Shown here one piece after another: positions 31,561 to 43,069 of a DNA stretch of 60,000 nt (position 1 is its first letter; each line of letters starts with the position of its first letter). A program made the translations under genes and the position numbers. The notes beneath the pieces are model-generated. The model was given only the letters and a program-made list of their open reading frames with translations. It was not told the DNA's origin and made no database searches. This DNA comes from Cryptomeria japonica. Taxonomy: Eukaryota; Streptophyta; Pinopsida; Cupressales; Cupressaceae. The DNA lies in assembly GCF_030272615.1 (NCBI RefSeq), contig NC_081410.1:145014349-145074348 (forward strand), read 5' to 3'.

Positions 31561-33190
31561 ATCCAACAAGAACAATGCTCTTAAAGAAATTTGGATCCCA
31601 AATCTATAATGCATAGATCCAAAAATCCACATACATCCAAGCATCAAAATGTCCACTGAAAAAGACCTGTTAAAAACAATTCAAATATGATCCAAAATTA
31701 AAAAGATAAATAAAGAAAGGCCACAAATGCCCATAAAGAAAACAAAAAAATCTAAAAATCTACAAAAGCCTAAAATCAAAAATCAAAATAAAAAATAATT
31801 TGGATTCACAAAATACTCATCCAAGAATTGCATGACAAGGAAAATTGAAAAATTGGCATCCAAACTTACTAATCTAATAGCTACTTCCGCTCCTAATTCC
31901 TCTAATCATCTACGTAAGATTAGCTCACTCTCCAAATCCATTTTGGGTCCTTATGTCCTAAAATCCAATTCTGCCCCTCCATCTAATTTGACATACACTT
32001 CTCCACATCTCCACTAGCCATCAAGGTGTGTACCAATGTTGGTCTTGAGAACATTTCCATCTATTGATCCAAAGGTCTTCCAATACCCCTTCATTATTTA
32101 TCCCCTATCATACTCTTTTAATCCAATCCTTTGAATAAATCCTTATTCATCTACATTTCCTCATCCATTTCATCCCCCTTGGCATTATTCTACTAATGTT
32201 TATGAGCATACGTCTGATTGTCATGGTTTATGGTAGAATATCTTTTAGGGATGACATCTATTAAACTAGACACTTGATTCCTTCTTGCATTCTGCATCAC
32301 CCATCCTCTTGCACTCTATACTTTGGGGCAAGCTTCATTCATACCAAATCCTATGTATCCACATCCTTCCATGCCATTTGTTACCACCTACTTGTCTACC
32401 ATCATATCTAAGTCCATCCCCTTTTTCCATCTTTGATCTTGACAAGGCTAAGGATCTTCATAAGCATTACAAATCTGTCTACCATATCTTACACACTTTC
32501 TCTCATTTTTCGTATGCATGTCCTCCATCTCATACCCACATTCTTTTACCATTCATTCCATCCATATCATTTTTATCTAGTTCCATCTTCCCTTTCCTTC
32601 TTTGATCTTGATAATGTTAGGGGGAAAATATACATCCATACATGATTTATGTCCTTTGTTCCATATCCCTTACACTAAGCTCCTTCCATCCTTTCCTCCC
32701 TACTATGATCTTGATAAAGCAAGGACAAACTACACGTGCATACAGCCTTATCATATTCCCATTATAACATCATTTTTCCAGTTATTCCATCCATATCATT
32801 TCTATCCAACTTCCTCTTTTTCACCTTTGATCTTGATGAAGACTAAGAGAAAAATATATATGCATGCTTTATGTCCTTTATGAATTGCTGAAAAGGTTTC
32901 ATTTGAGAAGCTAGAGTTCCTCAATCAGGAATGGCACACCATCAAAAGCCTGAAGCTACTTATAGATCTGTAGTTGTCTCCTTTCGGACTTTTGTTGTCT
33001 CTAGTGTCTACTATTGGTTTTCTCTTGTTTTAGCTTTAGCAGTTGTTTTTCTTTAGTCTTTCTCTTGCTGACAAATATTTCGTTAGACGTCTTTGTTGTT
33101 TTGTAATGGGTCTAAGCCCTTTCCCATGTTTACCTTAATTAAAACATTTTTGGAATGAACAGGGCTTTTTTTGTGAAGATGTAGTGTCTT
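31561..33190. other. Non-coding region with degenerate CTTTGATCTTGA repeats
   Basis: No protein is recognised. Diverged tandem blocks of 100-220 bases share TTTGATCTTGA (32432, 32601, 32704 as TATGATCTTGA, 32826) and TTCCATCCATATCATTT (near 32558 and 32779). The ORFs across this block (32285-32883) simply read through these repeats. Confidence 0.55.
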
Positions 33191-35718
33191 CAAACAAATT
33201 TAAGGAGTCATCCAAAAAATACATTTTATGATTGCATTTATTAAAGTCTCATAGACCCAAAGCAACAACTATTCAATCTAGGTATAATAGAGTTGCTACC
33301 ATAAATCATTAAATTATATACTAGAGTCTTTCTAATGGATAAAGTAAGGTAAAATGGGGAGGTTTAAGCTTTTCTAGGTATTAATTAGTTACAAAGGTTC
33401 ATTTTTTCTAACATTACTAAGATGTCCCATAATGTTATGATCTAGTTATTTCCTCTTTCGTTTGACTCACTATGCTAAATACATGGGTACTTGAACTTAA
33501 AAGACAAATTAAACCCAATGATTCTAACTATTTATATGGCAACAATTAATGGAGATTAAAGCAATTTACAACAATAGAACTTTTTACATTTTGAGAAATC
33601 CACAACCAGCGATTCATGCTGACTTAAGCCTAAAACTACATATGAAACTCTAAAATTGGCCTCTTAATCATTTTTAATAATCAAAATGGTCAATTCTAAA
33701 TAGCAGAAGATTGGAGTGAGGAGAACACATTTGATTCAAAGCAAAAAGAATGCATAGCAACATTGATTTACTCCTAGTTGGCTTAAATACATAAACTATT
33801 TATCTTTAACACAAAGAAATAATACATACACAAATCTTTCTTATTCCATTGGTCCCTATATGGAATTCCTCTTTTGTTCCTCCCCTCTTCTATTAGAAAA
33901 AAGCTATCCCTTTTACCTCTATATTTACCTCTACTATCATGATCAACCTTCATTTATTTTCAAAACCCCAAAATGGAAATAACCAAAGATCAAAAACTCG
34001 TTGGGATTCACCTAAACTCGGTGACTCTCGAGCAGGGTGACCCTTAGTGAGTCCCACAATGAGTGACCCTCGACGAGTCCTGGGCGCTATGATGCAGAGT
34101 GGGCAACAAGAAGGTAAGAAGACCCAATTCACCCTTTTAAGCCTAGACAAGGCTTATCTCAACCCACAACTAGGGTTCTACACACACACTAATATACTCA
34201 ATCAACCACAACACTTTTTAAGGAGGGTTAGGGTTGTTTGACAACCAAGGACACTCATCCTATGCCTTTCACCCAAGTTTGAAGACTTCCTACTGCACCC
34301 GAGTCAAGGAACCCCCAATTAGGCCTATTCCTTATAACTCTATCTGACCGGTATTTCTCAAATAATTCAAATTTTCTTCATGGAACCCTAGGAACAAATT
34401 ACATTTCAGAGTACCCTTTTGGGACTTACATCCAATTCCAAGAGATAGAGTTATGACCTTGCTCCAGAACCCCTAAGCACCTATTGGGTTAGCAGACCTA
34501 ATAGGCCTAATTGGGTCCATTTTCCAAAGCAACTACTTAAGAATGGGGTTGCAGAATCTAACTCACCCCTTGGGCATGTTCCTTAGGTATCTAATGAACC
34601 AAAACCACCCTTAGACCAGTTCCCAAACTCTCTTTTGGTGACTGTTCTCTCATTCCTCCTCAAGGCTAGGCTAAACACATGGTTATGTTTATCCTAGGGT
34701 ATGGTGGAAACCACACCAAAACTTACTCTCAGATTCCACCCCTTTGGAATCACAATATACACACCCTCAACCTGCATTTCCAAAAGAGTCGATGAGTTCC
34801 TCAATAGGATTTGCAGGTTAGGGTCATGTTTTTGGGGAAACCCTATGTACCAGGTCCTTGAGTGACAATTTTTGATAAACTGCCTACAACTTGCTCCAAA
34901 CTCTACCAATTCGAGTCAAACCACTTGCATTCGAACCTGCACTCACACCACAATCCAGCCAATTCAAAACTTCATGCCAACCAATGCTCTATCAGAACGT
35001 AGAGTACGTAAAACCGGTGAAAATGGGCAAAATCTGAGTTTTTTTATTTATTCAGACCACCAACTTCTTACATTCATCCTCCAACCAACTCACAGATGAT
35101 CTCTAAGGCACAAATAGGCCTTCCCCCAACAGCTACAACTGATTTTCAACTAGTTAGGACCATTGGAACTTCTTTGCCAGCCGATGGGGAAATGTTGCCA
35201 ACTTTTGCAACTTTTTACATCTTTTGATAACTTTTCAATTTTGACATTCCAAAGTCCCTAATGGACTTGTAGACCAATCCTAAGCCTAAAACAACTTAGG
35301 GGACAACTTAACAACATACCTCCTACCCTAGATGAACCCATGGTTAGAGTTGGTCACTAGGTTTATAAATGACCTAGAGCCAACTGACCTTACAAGAGGT
35401 TCTTTATTACATTCATAGGTTCCAAAGATCCATACTGATTCAAACCACCATTCTAGGGTGTAGAACCATCTACCAACACACAAACAACAAACAAAATCCA
35501 AAACCAAGTGGTTCCCTTCACCATGCTAGAACTCAAACTCATCTGAATTTGAGCAAGACTCAAACTTGTAGAGTATATTTCATGTATATATTGGTTAGAT
35601 GTTTGAAAGTGGTTTCAAATCTCTATGAGTTATAATAAAAATGCCAAGTTTTAGAAGATCTTATAAATTTTAAGACAATTAAATTTCAATAATCAGTAGG
35701 CTCCTATTAGCATTCTAT
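33191..35718. other. Unrecognised non-coding interval
   Basis: Nothing in either strand resembles a protein, RNA gene or tandem repeat. Base composition is ordinary for the window. It may be old LTR sequence. The ORFs present are short and show no domain features. Confidence 0.5.
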
Positions 35719-38123
35719 TGTTCGCATTAGATTGTCATGGATGTCAACATTCGATGGACATAGATGCACGAAGATGAGGTCTCAGAGGAAGATCAGATTG
35801 GTTCAGTTGGTGCTATATGAGACTAGCGAAGTGAGAAGACTTCATGGTATGTGAGCAAGTAGTACAAGTATGGAACTTGCAAAGGCGTTTAATTATAGGC
35901 CACATAGATGACAAAGAATCGCTTGGTATTGCATTTGGACAAAGAAGTCATAGGTCTTTGCGTGGCGAAGCCATTGGGCAAACTGGTCTGATTCAGAAAA
36001 AGTATAGTTGCAGTTTGACTTAAATGTCATGTTAGTCGAACACTGTTGCAAGAATAAGCGCATCACACATCATGTTATCGCTATTGCTATCTCACTATCA
36101 ACTCTCTGCATTGACCAAAGGCTACTGCTAAACTGTGACAAGAATGTCAATAACATGGCAGGTTATGCTTCCCCGCCATCCCGCACCAAGGAAGACCTCA
36201 AACAAAGTTCCCTATGGGGTAATGCTAACTGTGGCGGGGGATGCGCATAACACGATAGGTTATGATGCCCCGCTATCCCGCAACATAAAGAATGGAAGAT
36301 AGGTGTCCCTATGGGGTAACACAAAAGTAAAGCATTTTGTGCACCTTGCTATCTCGTGTCCCCGTCATCTCCCAGCATGAAGATTAGGAGAAGAATGACC
36401 CTGCCGGGTAACATGAATGCAAAGAGAGTGGAGTCCCCTACTATCCCTCGACATGTAGAATGGAAGAAAGAAGACCCTATGGGGTAATGCAAAAGAGAAC
36501 CAATTGGAGTTCCCTGCTATCCCACGACGTTGAAAAGTGAGAAGTGATGGTCGGGCAGGGTAAAAATATTAAAGAGGATGGATGCATCCTTCCAGCTTGT
36601 AGGAAGGAAAGTTTTCTTCTTTCGCGATGCACATGAACGCAAAGGGAATGGAGTCCCCCGCTATCCCTCGACATGTAGAATGGAAGAAAGAAGACCCTAT
36701 GGGGTAATACAAAAGGGAACACATTGGAGTTCCCTGCTATCCCACGACGTTGAAAAGTAAGAAGTGATGGTCGTGTGGGGTAAAAATATTAAAGAGGATG
36801 GATGCATCCTTCCAGCCTGCAGGAAGGAAAGTTTTTTTCTTTTGTGATGCACATAACACGTGTTAGTCGATCTGCGAAACACATTAGCGCAACTCGTGAA
36901 TCCAACATTGATTTTCTTCCACATGTGGATCTTTTGTGAGCAGGGAATTTTGTTGATGGTTCGCACCATCCACCATGTGGCTGAGTGACAGGTGAATGTT
37001 AGGTGGACAAATCTTTTTGACAGATCTATGTAGCTAAAAAGGAATGTGTATCAAAGGAGATCTTTCAGTCTGAAAATAAGACAAGAAGAAGAGTAAATGT
37101 TGGGCAGAGTTATAGCTATAAAATTATATTTTCAAAATGGAGGTTGTGTGCAAATAAAAAAAAAATCAGATTACCAAGATTTAGATGGAACTATCTGTTT
37201 TTGAATTTCTCTTTTGGAGGGTAAAACATTTGGAAACGTAATTGACAATGAAGTTTAAAAGACAGGAAAGGTGGGAAGTTTGTTTGTTTTTTTTTTTAAA
37301 AAAGGAGTATTGCTGGTGTGAAAGAACTGAAGCTCTGCAAAAACAAAGAATAGACAACAAAAAATAAGCTCGTAGAGAAGCAATTTTCGTAGGTACATAA
37401 CACGATGCCAGTGCATGTATAACATCGCAAAATAGATTGCATGTAGAATAATCAGAAGGTGAAGAGAAAATAAGAAGCAGCTGAAAAACAAGAACAAAGA
37501 GAGATAGAGAAGAGAATAGAAGTGACTAGCAGAGACCAAAGACCAAAGGGTGCACAATCTGATAACACATAAGGTTATCTGGATAAAATGGGATAGAGAA
37601 ATAGGATTTTTCAGAAAAAGAAATCGGAGAGTTGGGATTAACAACAGATACCAAAGAGCACAGAAAAGAAATTGAAAGTAGAAAAGAGTCAAGTCAATCA
37701 CAAGTGCAGAGAACAAGTTGAGAGTTACAAAATTTCATTTGTAACAAGGTGTTTAATTGATATTGAATATTTACTCATTGTAGTTCATCTGATTGGGTGC
37801 TCAAATTAGGGGTAAGTGCTCCTTTCACTTGGTGCTCATAAAGCCAAGGGATGGTGCCCACAAACATTGTAACCAAAGTATTTCCATTGTGAGGTTGAAT
37901 TAGAGCAATAGACCCTAGCAGCATTTCTCACCGAGCTATTTCCCACTGTGGGTTTTCCTCGTATATCTTGTGTTGTGTGGTTGCCTTGTGTTTTGAATGA
38001 GTTTAATATCTATGCTCATAGTTTATTTATTTTTGTTATTGAAGCTTAGATCATTTAGAAAAGTTAGAGTTGTTAATTATCATTGATTCACCCCCCCTCT
38101 CAGTGGTCCATTTGTGTTCAACA
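35719..38123 (+). repeat. Copia 5' LTR (copy B)
   Basis: It ends in TGTGTTCAACA at 38123, just before the primer site. Homology to copy A begins at CATGAAGATTAGGAG near 36375. Upstream of that are further blocks with CCCTATGGGGTAA (36211, 36307) and CC(C/G)GC(C/T)ATCCCGC, which look like the same sub-repeat family, so the LTR probably starts before 36180. The 35719 start is a guess from a TG dinucleotide. Confidence 0.5.
36431..36870 (+). repeat. 220 bp tandem duplication in the copia LTR
   Basis: The block starting GAGTCCCC at 36431 recurs at 36651 with a 220-base period, covering the CATGTAGAATGGAAGAAAGAA, CCCTATGGGGTAA and AAAAATATTAAAGAGGATGG segments. Copy A has a single copy of this block (about 9501-9720). 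Confidence 0.9.
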
Positions 38124-38125
38124 AG

Positions 38126-38137
38126 TGGTATCAGGGC
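38126..38137 (+). other. Primer-binding site, initiator tRNA-Met type
   Basis: TGGTATCAGGGC differs by one A-to-G change from TGGTATCAGAGC and sits two bases after the LTR end. Its position matches the site at 11043-11054 in copy A. Confidence 0.75.
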
Positions 38138-38196
38138 ACTAGTCTCCCTTGTAGTAAAGCTTTCTCTAGTTTGGGTGATCCTGTCTCGAGAACACA

Positions 38197-39745
38197 ATGG
38201 CTAGAAATGAATCCTCCTCTAAAGAACCTATGTTTGATAGGACTAACTATGCTTTTTGGAGCTGAAGAATGGAAACTTACTTATCCTCTTTAGGCTTTGA
38301 TGTCTGGATGTCAGTGAAAAATGGTTATATTGTTCCTCAAGTTCCTCCTACTAACCCTGATGCTAAAAAGGGATATGAGAACAATGCCAAAGCTAAGAAT
38401 GCAATCTTGAGTGGTCTGTCTGATACAGAGTTTGTTAAGGTCGTGCATTGCATATCAGCCAAAGATACATGGGACAAGCTGCAAAAAATATAAGGAGATA
38501 CCAAAGTGAAACAGGCCAAACTGCAAAATCCAAGAGCTGAATTTGAAAGCCTAGAAATGAAAGAACAGGAGAAGATAGCTAACTATCTCTAGATAGTGGA
38601 TGAGATTGTAAGTTCTATAAGAGGACTTGGATAGGATGTCTCAAATGAAATTATTGTCAAGAAGGTTCTGAGATCATTAACCATAAGGTATGACACAAAG
38701 GTCTCTGTTATTGAAGAAGCTAAAGACTAAAAGAAATTCTCTATGGATGAATTGTTTGGCTCCCTATCAGCTTATGAGATGAGAACAATGAGTGGAGAAT
38801 CGTCAAAGATAAGTTGCTCATGAAGAAGAAGATGACTCTAATGCTGTTGTAGCAAATTTTATAAGGAAGCTCGAGAAAGGATAGGGCAAATACAAAGGTA
38901 GGCTTCCTTCCAAATTTTCAACTGTGGCGAGATTGGACAATTTGTATCTAAATGTCCTTATGGAGAGAAGCATGAAGATGACAAGCAACATATGAAAGCC
39001 TTTGGTAAAGAGAAGAAGAAATTCTACAAACCAGAAAAAAGGAATTTTAAAGGAAGAAAAATCTTTACACAATTGAGGATGATGTCTTAGATGAAGAAAG
39101 TGTCTCTGATGAGTGTTGCGGTGAGGATGAAGGAGAAGTTAATCTCTTTATGGCACAAGGAGAGTTGCATGATGAACATGTTGTTGATGATGAGGAAGAG
39201 GAAGTTGAAGTTGAGGTAGATCTTGACGGTGAATTTGTAAGTGCACTTGAAGAGCTCTGGAAGGTAAGGAAAGAATATAAAAAGGTTAAGTATGTTGTTG
39301 CTAAAGAACAAGACTTATTGAAACAATGTCTTGAGGAATCTGAGCAAAACATTTTAGATCTAAGAACACAATTAAATGAAGCTAAAAGAATGTATAAGGT
39401 AAATAAATCAGGTTTAGAGAATAAGGAGTATCAAAAGATGGAGAAAGAAATTGTGAATCTTGGAAAGCAACTTTAAAAGTGCAAATATGAACTTAAGGTG
39501 AGAATCAAGTATGAGGGCAACATTGATGCATTGGATAAAATGTTGAACAAACAATAGCACTACAAAGACACAAAGGGAGTTGGATTTGATGTTGGTCAAT
39601 GCGCTAAAGGTGAGGACTCATCCAGTAAAGAAATACACTTCACCTCATCAAATGGAAATGGAAACCAACAAACTTTTACAATCAGCAAACCCACTGAGAA
39701 GAAGACATATGCTGCTGCTACAAAGAACAAACATGCTAATCAAAT
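38197..39745 (+). pseudogene. Copia gag (copy B)
   Basis: The ATG at 38197 (MARNESSSK) matches the copy A start. Trp codons that are TAG in copy A are intact TGG here (38257, 38305, 39258), but this copy has its own breaks: TGA near 38263, loss of one base near 38491 (KIYEGD region), stops near 38590, 38633 and 38728, a lost start of the zinc-knuckle segment near 38915, and TAA near 39474. A helical acidic segment (EELWKVRKEYKKVK, about 39250-39290) is better preserved than in copy A. About 320 bases present in copy A, including its intact central zinc knuckle, are missing here near 39735. Confidence 0.85.
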
Positions 39746-40610
39746 GTTATCACTGTCAAAACTTGGGCCACATAGAAAAGCATTGTAAGCATAGAGCAGC
39801 TAAACAAAAGAAGAAAATTTCAACCTTGGAACCAAAGACAAAATCGGACCAGAATATGACAATAGAAAAGAAGAAACAAACACAACAAGTTTGGATAGAA
39901 AAGGATAAGGACAAAAATGAGTCAAGTTTGATTGTCCAAACTGCCCTACATGTAGAAAGGAAGGACTTATGGGTAGTAAACAGTGGCTACTCCAATCACA
40001 TAATTGGAGATAAGAAGAAATTCACTAAACTTGAAGATTGGAATGGTGGTTCAGTGAGGTTTGGAGAAAACTTAGCAATCAAACTAAAAGGCAAGGGTAC
40101 TCTCAGCATAGATGGCAAATTAAAATCTCATGATGTATATTATATGGAAGGTCCAAAACACAATCTGCTAAGTGTAAGTCAGATGTGTGATAAAGGATAT
40201 AAGTTTACATTTGACTCAAAAGGATGTGATATCAGAAAAGAAAACAATGGCAAATTAGTTGCTAAGGGAAAGAGAATGATTGGAAATGTATATAATTTAA
40301 AAGAATGTTTTGAGTCCCAATGCATGATGGGACAAGTTGATGAAAGTTGGCTTTGGCATAGAAGGCTTGGTCATATAAAATTTGATAATCTTGTCAAGGT
40401 CAACAAGAGAGGGTATGTGAGGAACATACCACAGATCATCAAGCCAGCAAGCACTTTTTGTGATAAATGTCAAAGAGGACAGAAACTAAGGTGGGCCTGA
40501 AGACTAAATAATATTCAACTACAAGGCCACTAGAGCTTGCGCATACTGGTTTGTGTGGGCCAACCAAAACAAGAGCACTGAATTATTTTAGATATATTTT
40601 GCTACTTATT
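39746..40610 (+). pseudogene. Copia last zinc knuckle, protease and GAG-pre-integrase (copy B)
   Basis: An intact CCHC knuckle, CYHCQNLGHIEKHC (about 39748), is followed by the protease. Its active site reads VNSGYSNHI (about 39975), so the catalytic Asp seen in copy A (VDSGCSNHI) has become Asn and the following Cys is Tyr. The GAG-pre-integrase domain LWHRRLGHIKFDNL to FCDKCQRGQK (about 40345-40485) is intact. The frame closes with TGA at 40498-40500. Residual integrase N-terminal text follows, and the switch to antisense gypsy occurs near 40610. Confidence 0.87.
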
Positions 40611-41345
40611 CCGCGAGGTCCTCCAAAAGTATCCAACAAACTTGGTGTCACGATCTAAAACTATACTTTTAGGTAGACGATGTAGTCTTACCACCTCCCT
40701 AAGGAATAAATCAACAATGTGGAGAGCATCATGGGTCTTCTAACATGGATGAAATGTGCCATCTTTGAAAACCTATCAACTACCAAAAATAATGAATCAT
40801 TTCCTCTTTGTGTCATTGGTAAACCAAGAACAAAATCTATGATTATATCTTCCCATGGCCTCTCTGGTACATGTCATGGCTAATACAGTCCTCTATTCTA
40901 GCCTACTCCTTTAGCCATCTAGGTTACTCTGCAACTCTTCACAAATTTCTTCACATCCTGTGATAACTCAAGCCATTAATAAAGCTCACTAATGATGCCA
41001 ATGGTCTTATCTCGACGAAAGTGTCCTACCATTTCTCCACTATGCTTCTCCTTTATCAAGTTCTCTCTCATAGAGCTCCTTGGAATACACAATTGTCTTC
41101 CCTTGAATAACATGCCATCTTCAATTGTGAAATCCAATCACCTTGTCCTATCAAAAGAGATGGGCTCTTTGCAAGCTTTCCTAGCCTCTACAAAATCAAG
41201 ATCCTCGAGATACAATGTCTTGAGTTTATTGAACGCAACCACCTCAAACTGCATCTCTATCAACAAAATTTGTGTCTTACTTAAGACATCTACAACTCTG
41301 TTAGACCTTCCACTCCTATGCTTCAAGACAAAAAGGGTAACTCTG
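40611..41345 (-). pseudogene. Antisense Ty3/gypsy RNase H end and integrase fragment (copy B)
   Basis: This is collinear with 13891-14640. The minus strand has SGRSNRVVDVLSKTQ and FNKLKTLYLEDLDF (41326-41138), and the integrase core remnant near 40780-40620. It is more broken than copy A, though it keeps about 18 bases (near 41005-41025) that copy A lost. The junction with copia at TTCCGCGAGGTCCTCC matches copy A exactly in position. Confidence 0.8.
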
Positions 41346-42095
41346 CAAAAACTCCACCTATTTCAAAAGTCTTTGATTAAATTAGAAGATCTAAACACTA
41401 GGGTATGGAGGGCTTAGGGTTTTGGACTTATGAGTGTTTCAAAAGGTTTTTAGAAGGCAAAATAAGATCATCAAACCCTAAAATATTGACAATCCCAACA
41501 CAACTATGAAGATATCATTGGGGAGACTATATCTAACACCATAAGCTTACAAGATGTATACACCTAAAATTTGTCCTTACCAAACCACACCAAATCTTAG
41601 CCTATCCTAAGCCATTAATTAAATAGATATTCATTATTTATTTAAATAGTTATTATCATTTATTTAAATAAATATTATTATTTATTTAATTATTTTTTCT
41701 ATTACTTAATCTCATTAATTAAATAACTATGTATTATTTATTTAATTAATTTCACAATTCACTCTTTTCCCTTTATCCTTGTTCATTCAATCCAAGCCCA
41801 TAAATGGTTTCAGATGGTTTATAATCTAAATTCGTAGTCATATGATAAATACCCCGAATTATCCCTTCACATTACTAACTAAAGCTTTGTCTAGATTCAT
41901 TGAATCTATACACTTCCTAAAACTCAAACTAATTTTTCATCCCATCTATTCATTCCATACCTAAATCTCTTTATCATATTCATTCACATAAGGATGTTGA
42001 ACTAATGCACCTCCTAATGGTAGGTCTTAACCATCATCACATCCTCATTCTACCCATTTGATTATTTATCATATCAGTCTTATCATCATACTATT
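41346..42095. repeat. Shared AT-rich tail of the composite element (copy B)
   Basis: This non-coding tail is homologous to 14641-15140, with an additional block of about 230 bases (41830-42060). It ends near ATCATCATACTATTAGT. The ATTTATTTAA-rich part is at 41615-41750. Confidence 0.6.
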
Positions 42096-42330
42096 AGTCT
42101 CATAAGAAACAACATTCAATCCATCAAAAGATTAAATTAAGTAGAGCTAGGGAGCATTATACTTCAGCTCAACCTAGGGACAATGAAGGGTTTTAGGTGA
42201 AGGTATTGTCTGTATTGATTTATCTTCTATGTTATTTACCTTCTATCTTTCTAGTCTTAATTTTACCCTATTTTGACCTTTTTGTGAGTTTTGCTTGAAT
42301 TTTAGTCGCAGTTTTCAATCTAGTCCTTTA
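42096..42330. other. Short interval with nothing recognised
   Basis: No coding or repeat signal is seen between the composite element and the GAT microsatellite. Confidence 0.5.
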
Positions 42331-42337
42331 GACTGCA

Positions 42338-42660
42338 ATGATGATGATGATGATGATAATGATGCTGATGATGCTGATGATGCTGATGCTGATGATGATG
42401 ATGCTAATGATGATGCTGATGATGAGGATGATGATAAGGATGATGATGATGACGATGATGATGATGACGATGAGGATGATGATGACGATGATGATGATGA
42501 GAACGATGATGATGACGATGATGATGATGAGGATGATGATGATGATGAGGATGATGATGACGACGATGATGATGAGGACGATGATGATGAGGAGGACGAT
42601 GATGATGACGATGACGATGATGATGAGGATGATCAGGATGACGATGACGATGACGATGAC

Positions 42661-42695
<35 letters not shown>

Positions 42696-42696
42696 G
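42338..42696 (+). repeat. (GAT)n/(GAC) microsatellite
   Basis: About 360 bases are made almost only of GAT with scattered GAC, GCT, GAG and AAT triplets. All six frames read as homopolymeric ORFs (Asp, Met, Ile, His), which is why long ORFs appear here. The 5' third is more interrupted (GCT, AAT), and the last 45 bases are pure GAT. Confidence 0.98.
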
Positions 42697-43045
42697 CACA
42701 AACTATCCTATTATACCTCAACAACCACCCCATAGCAATTCTATATCTACATCGATGCACATCCATCAACATACCACTTACCAACACATTCCTATTGCTC
42801 ACACTTATCCTATATTATCCCCCATTCATCACTCTTTTATCCCTTACCTACATGCACCTGTCATCTAAGACACATACCTTGTATAACCCCTCCATCACCT
42901 CCACCTATTATCCAAATTCTTTGACCTACAATCCTCCAAGCTATAATGTTAATCCTCCACTTAATCCCTCAATCCATAATCCTAAACCTCCGAGCTATAA
43001 TTCTAAACCTTCACTTAATCCCCCAATCCATAATCCTAATAACTT
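42697..43045 (+). other. Proline-rich coding-like stretch with a 54 bp repeat
   Basis: One plus frame reads as a low-complexity Pro/Asn/Ser/His/Tyr peptide. A 54 bp in-frame unit is repeated twice (from 42933 and 42987; NPPSYNVNPPLNPSIHNPK, then KPPSYNSKPSLNPPIHNPN). With the upstream Asp-coding triplets it may be the remains of a disordered gag-like segment, similar in style to 30800-31000. No domain is recognised. Confidence 0.35.
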
Positions 43046-43069
43046 AATTTTTATTTTGTTTTGTTTTTA

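Larger units (their letters stand above)
35719..42095 (+). mobile_element. Composite copia/gypsy element, copy B
   Basis: This has the same architecture as 9447-15140: copia LTR, primer site, gag, protease and GAG-pre-integrase, then antisense gypsy RNase H/integrase and an AT-rich tail. Copy B keeps a longer LTR (start uncertain, first plausible TG at 35719), has a 220 bp tandem duplication within it and an internal gag deletion, and ends at the same tail sequence as copy A (near 42095). The two copies look roughly 90 per cent identical by eye over shared parts. Confidence 0.8.

Noticed and set aside
32285-32883. ORFs of 70-106 codons rich in His, Pro and Ser
   Set aside because: They follow a degenerate non-coding repeat containing TTTGATCTTGA, with no domain and no conservation.
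34694-34909. Minus-strand 71-codon ORF
   Set aside because: Isolated, no recognisable features, and in a region with no other coding signal.
42295-42868. ORFs of 120-176 codons rich in Asp, Met, Ile or His on both strands
   Set aside because: They are translations of the GAT microsatellite in different frames. None has non-repeat sequence that looks like a gene.
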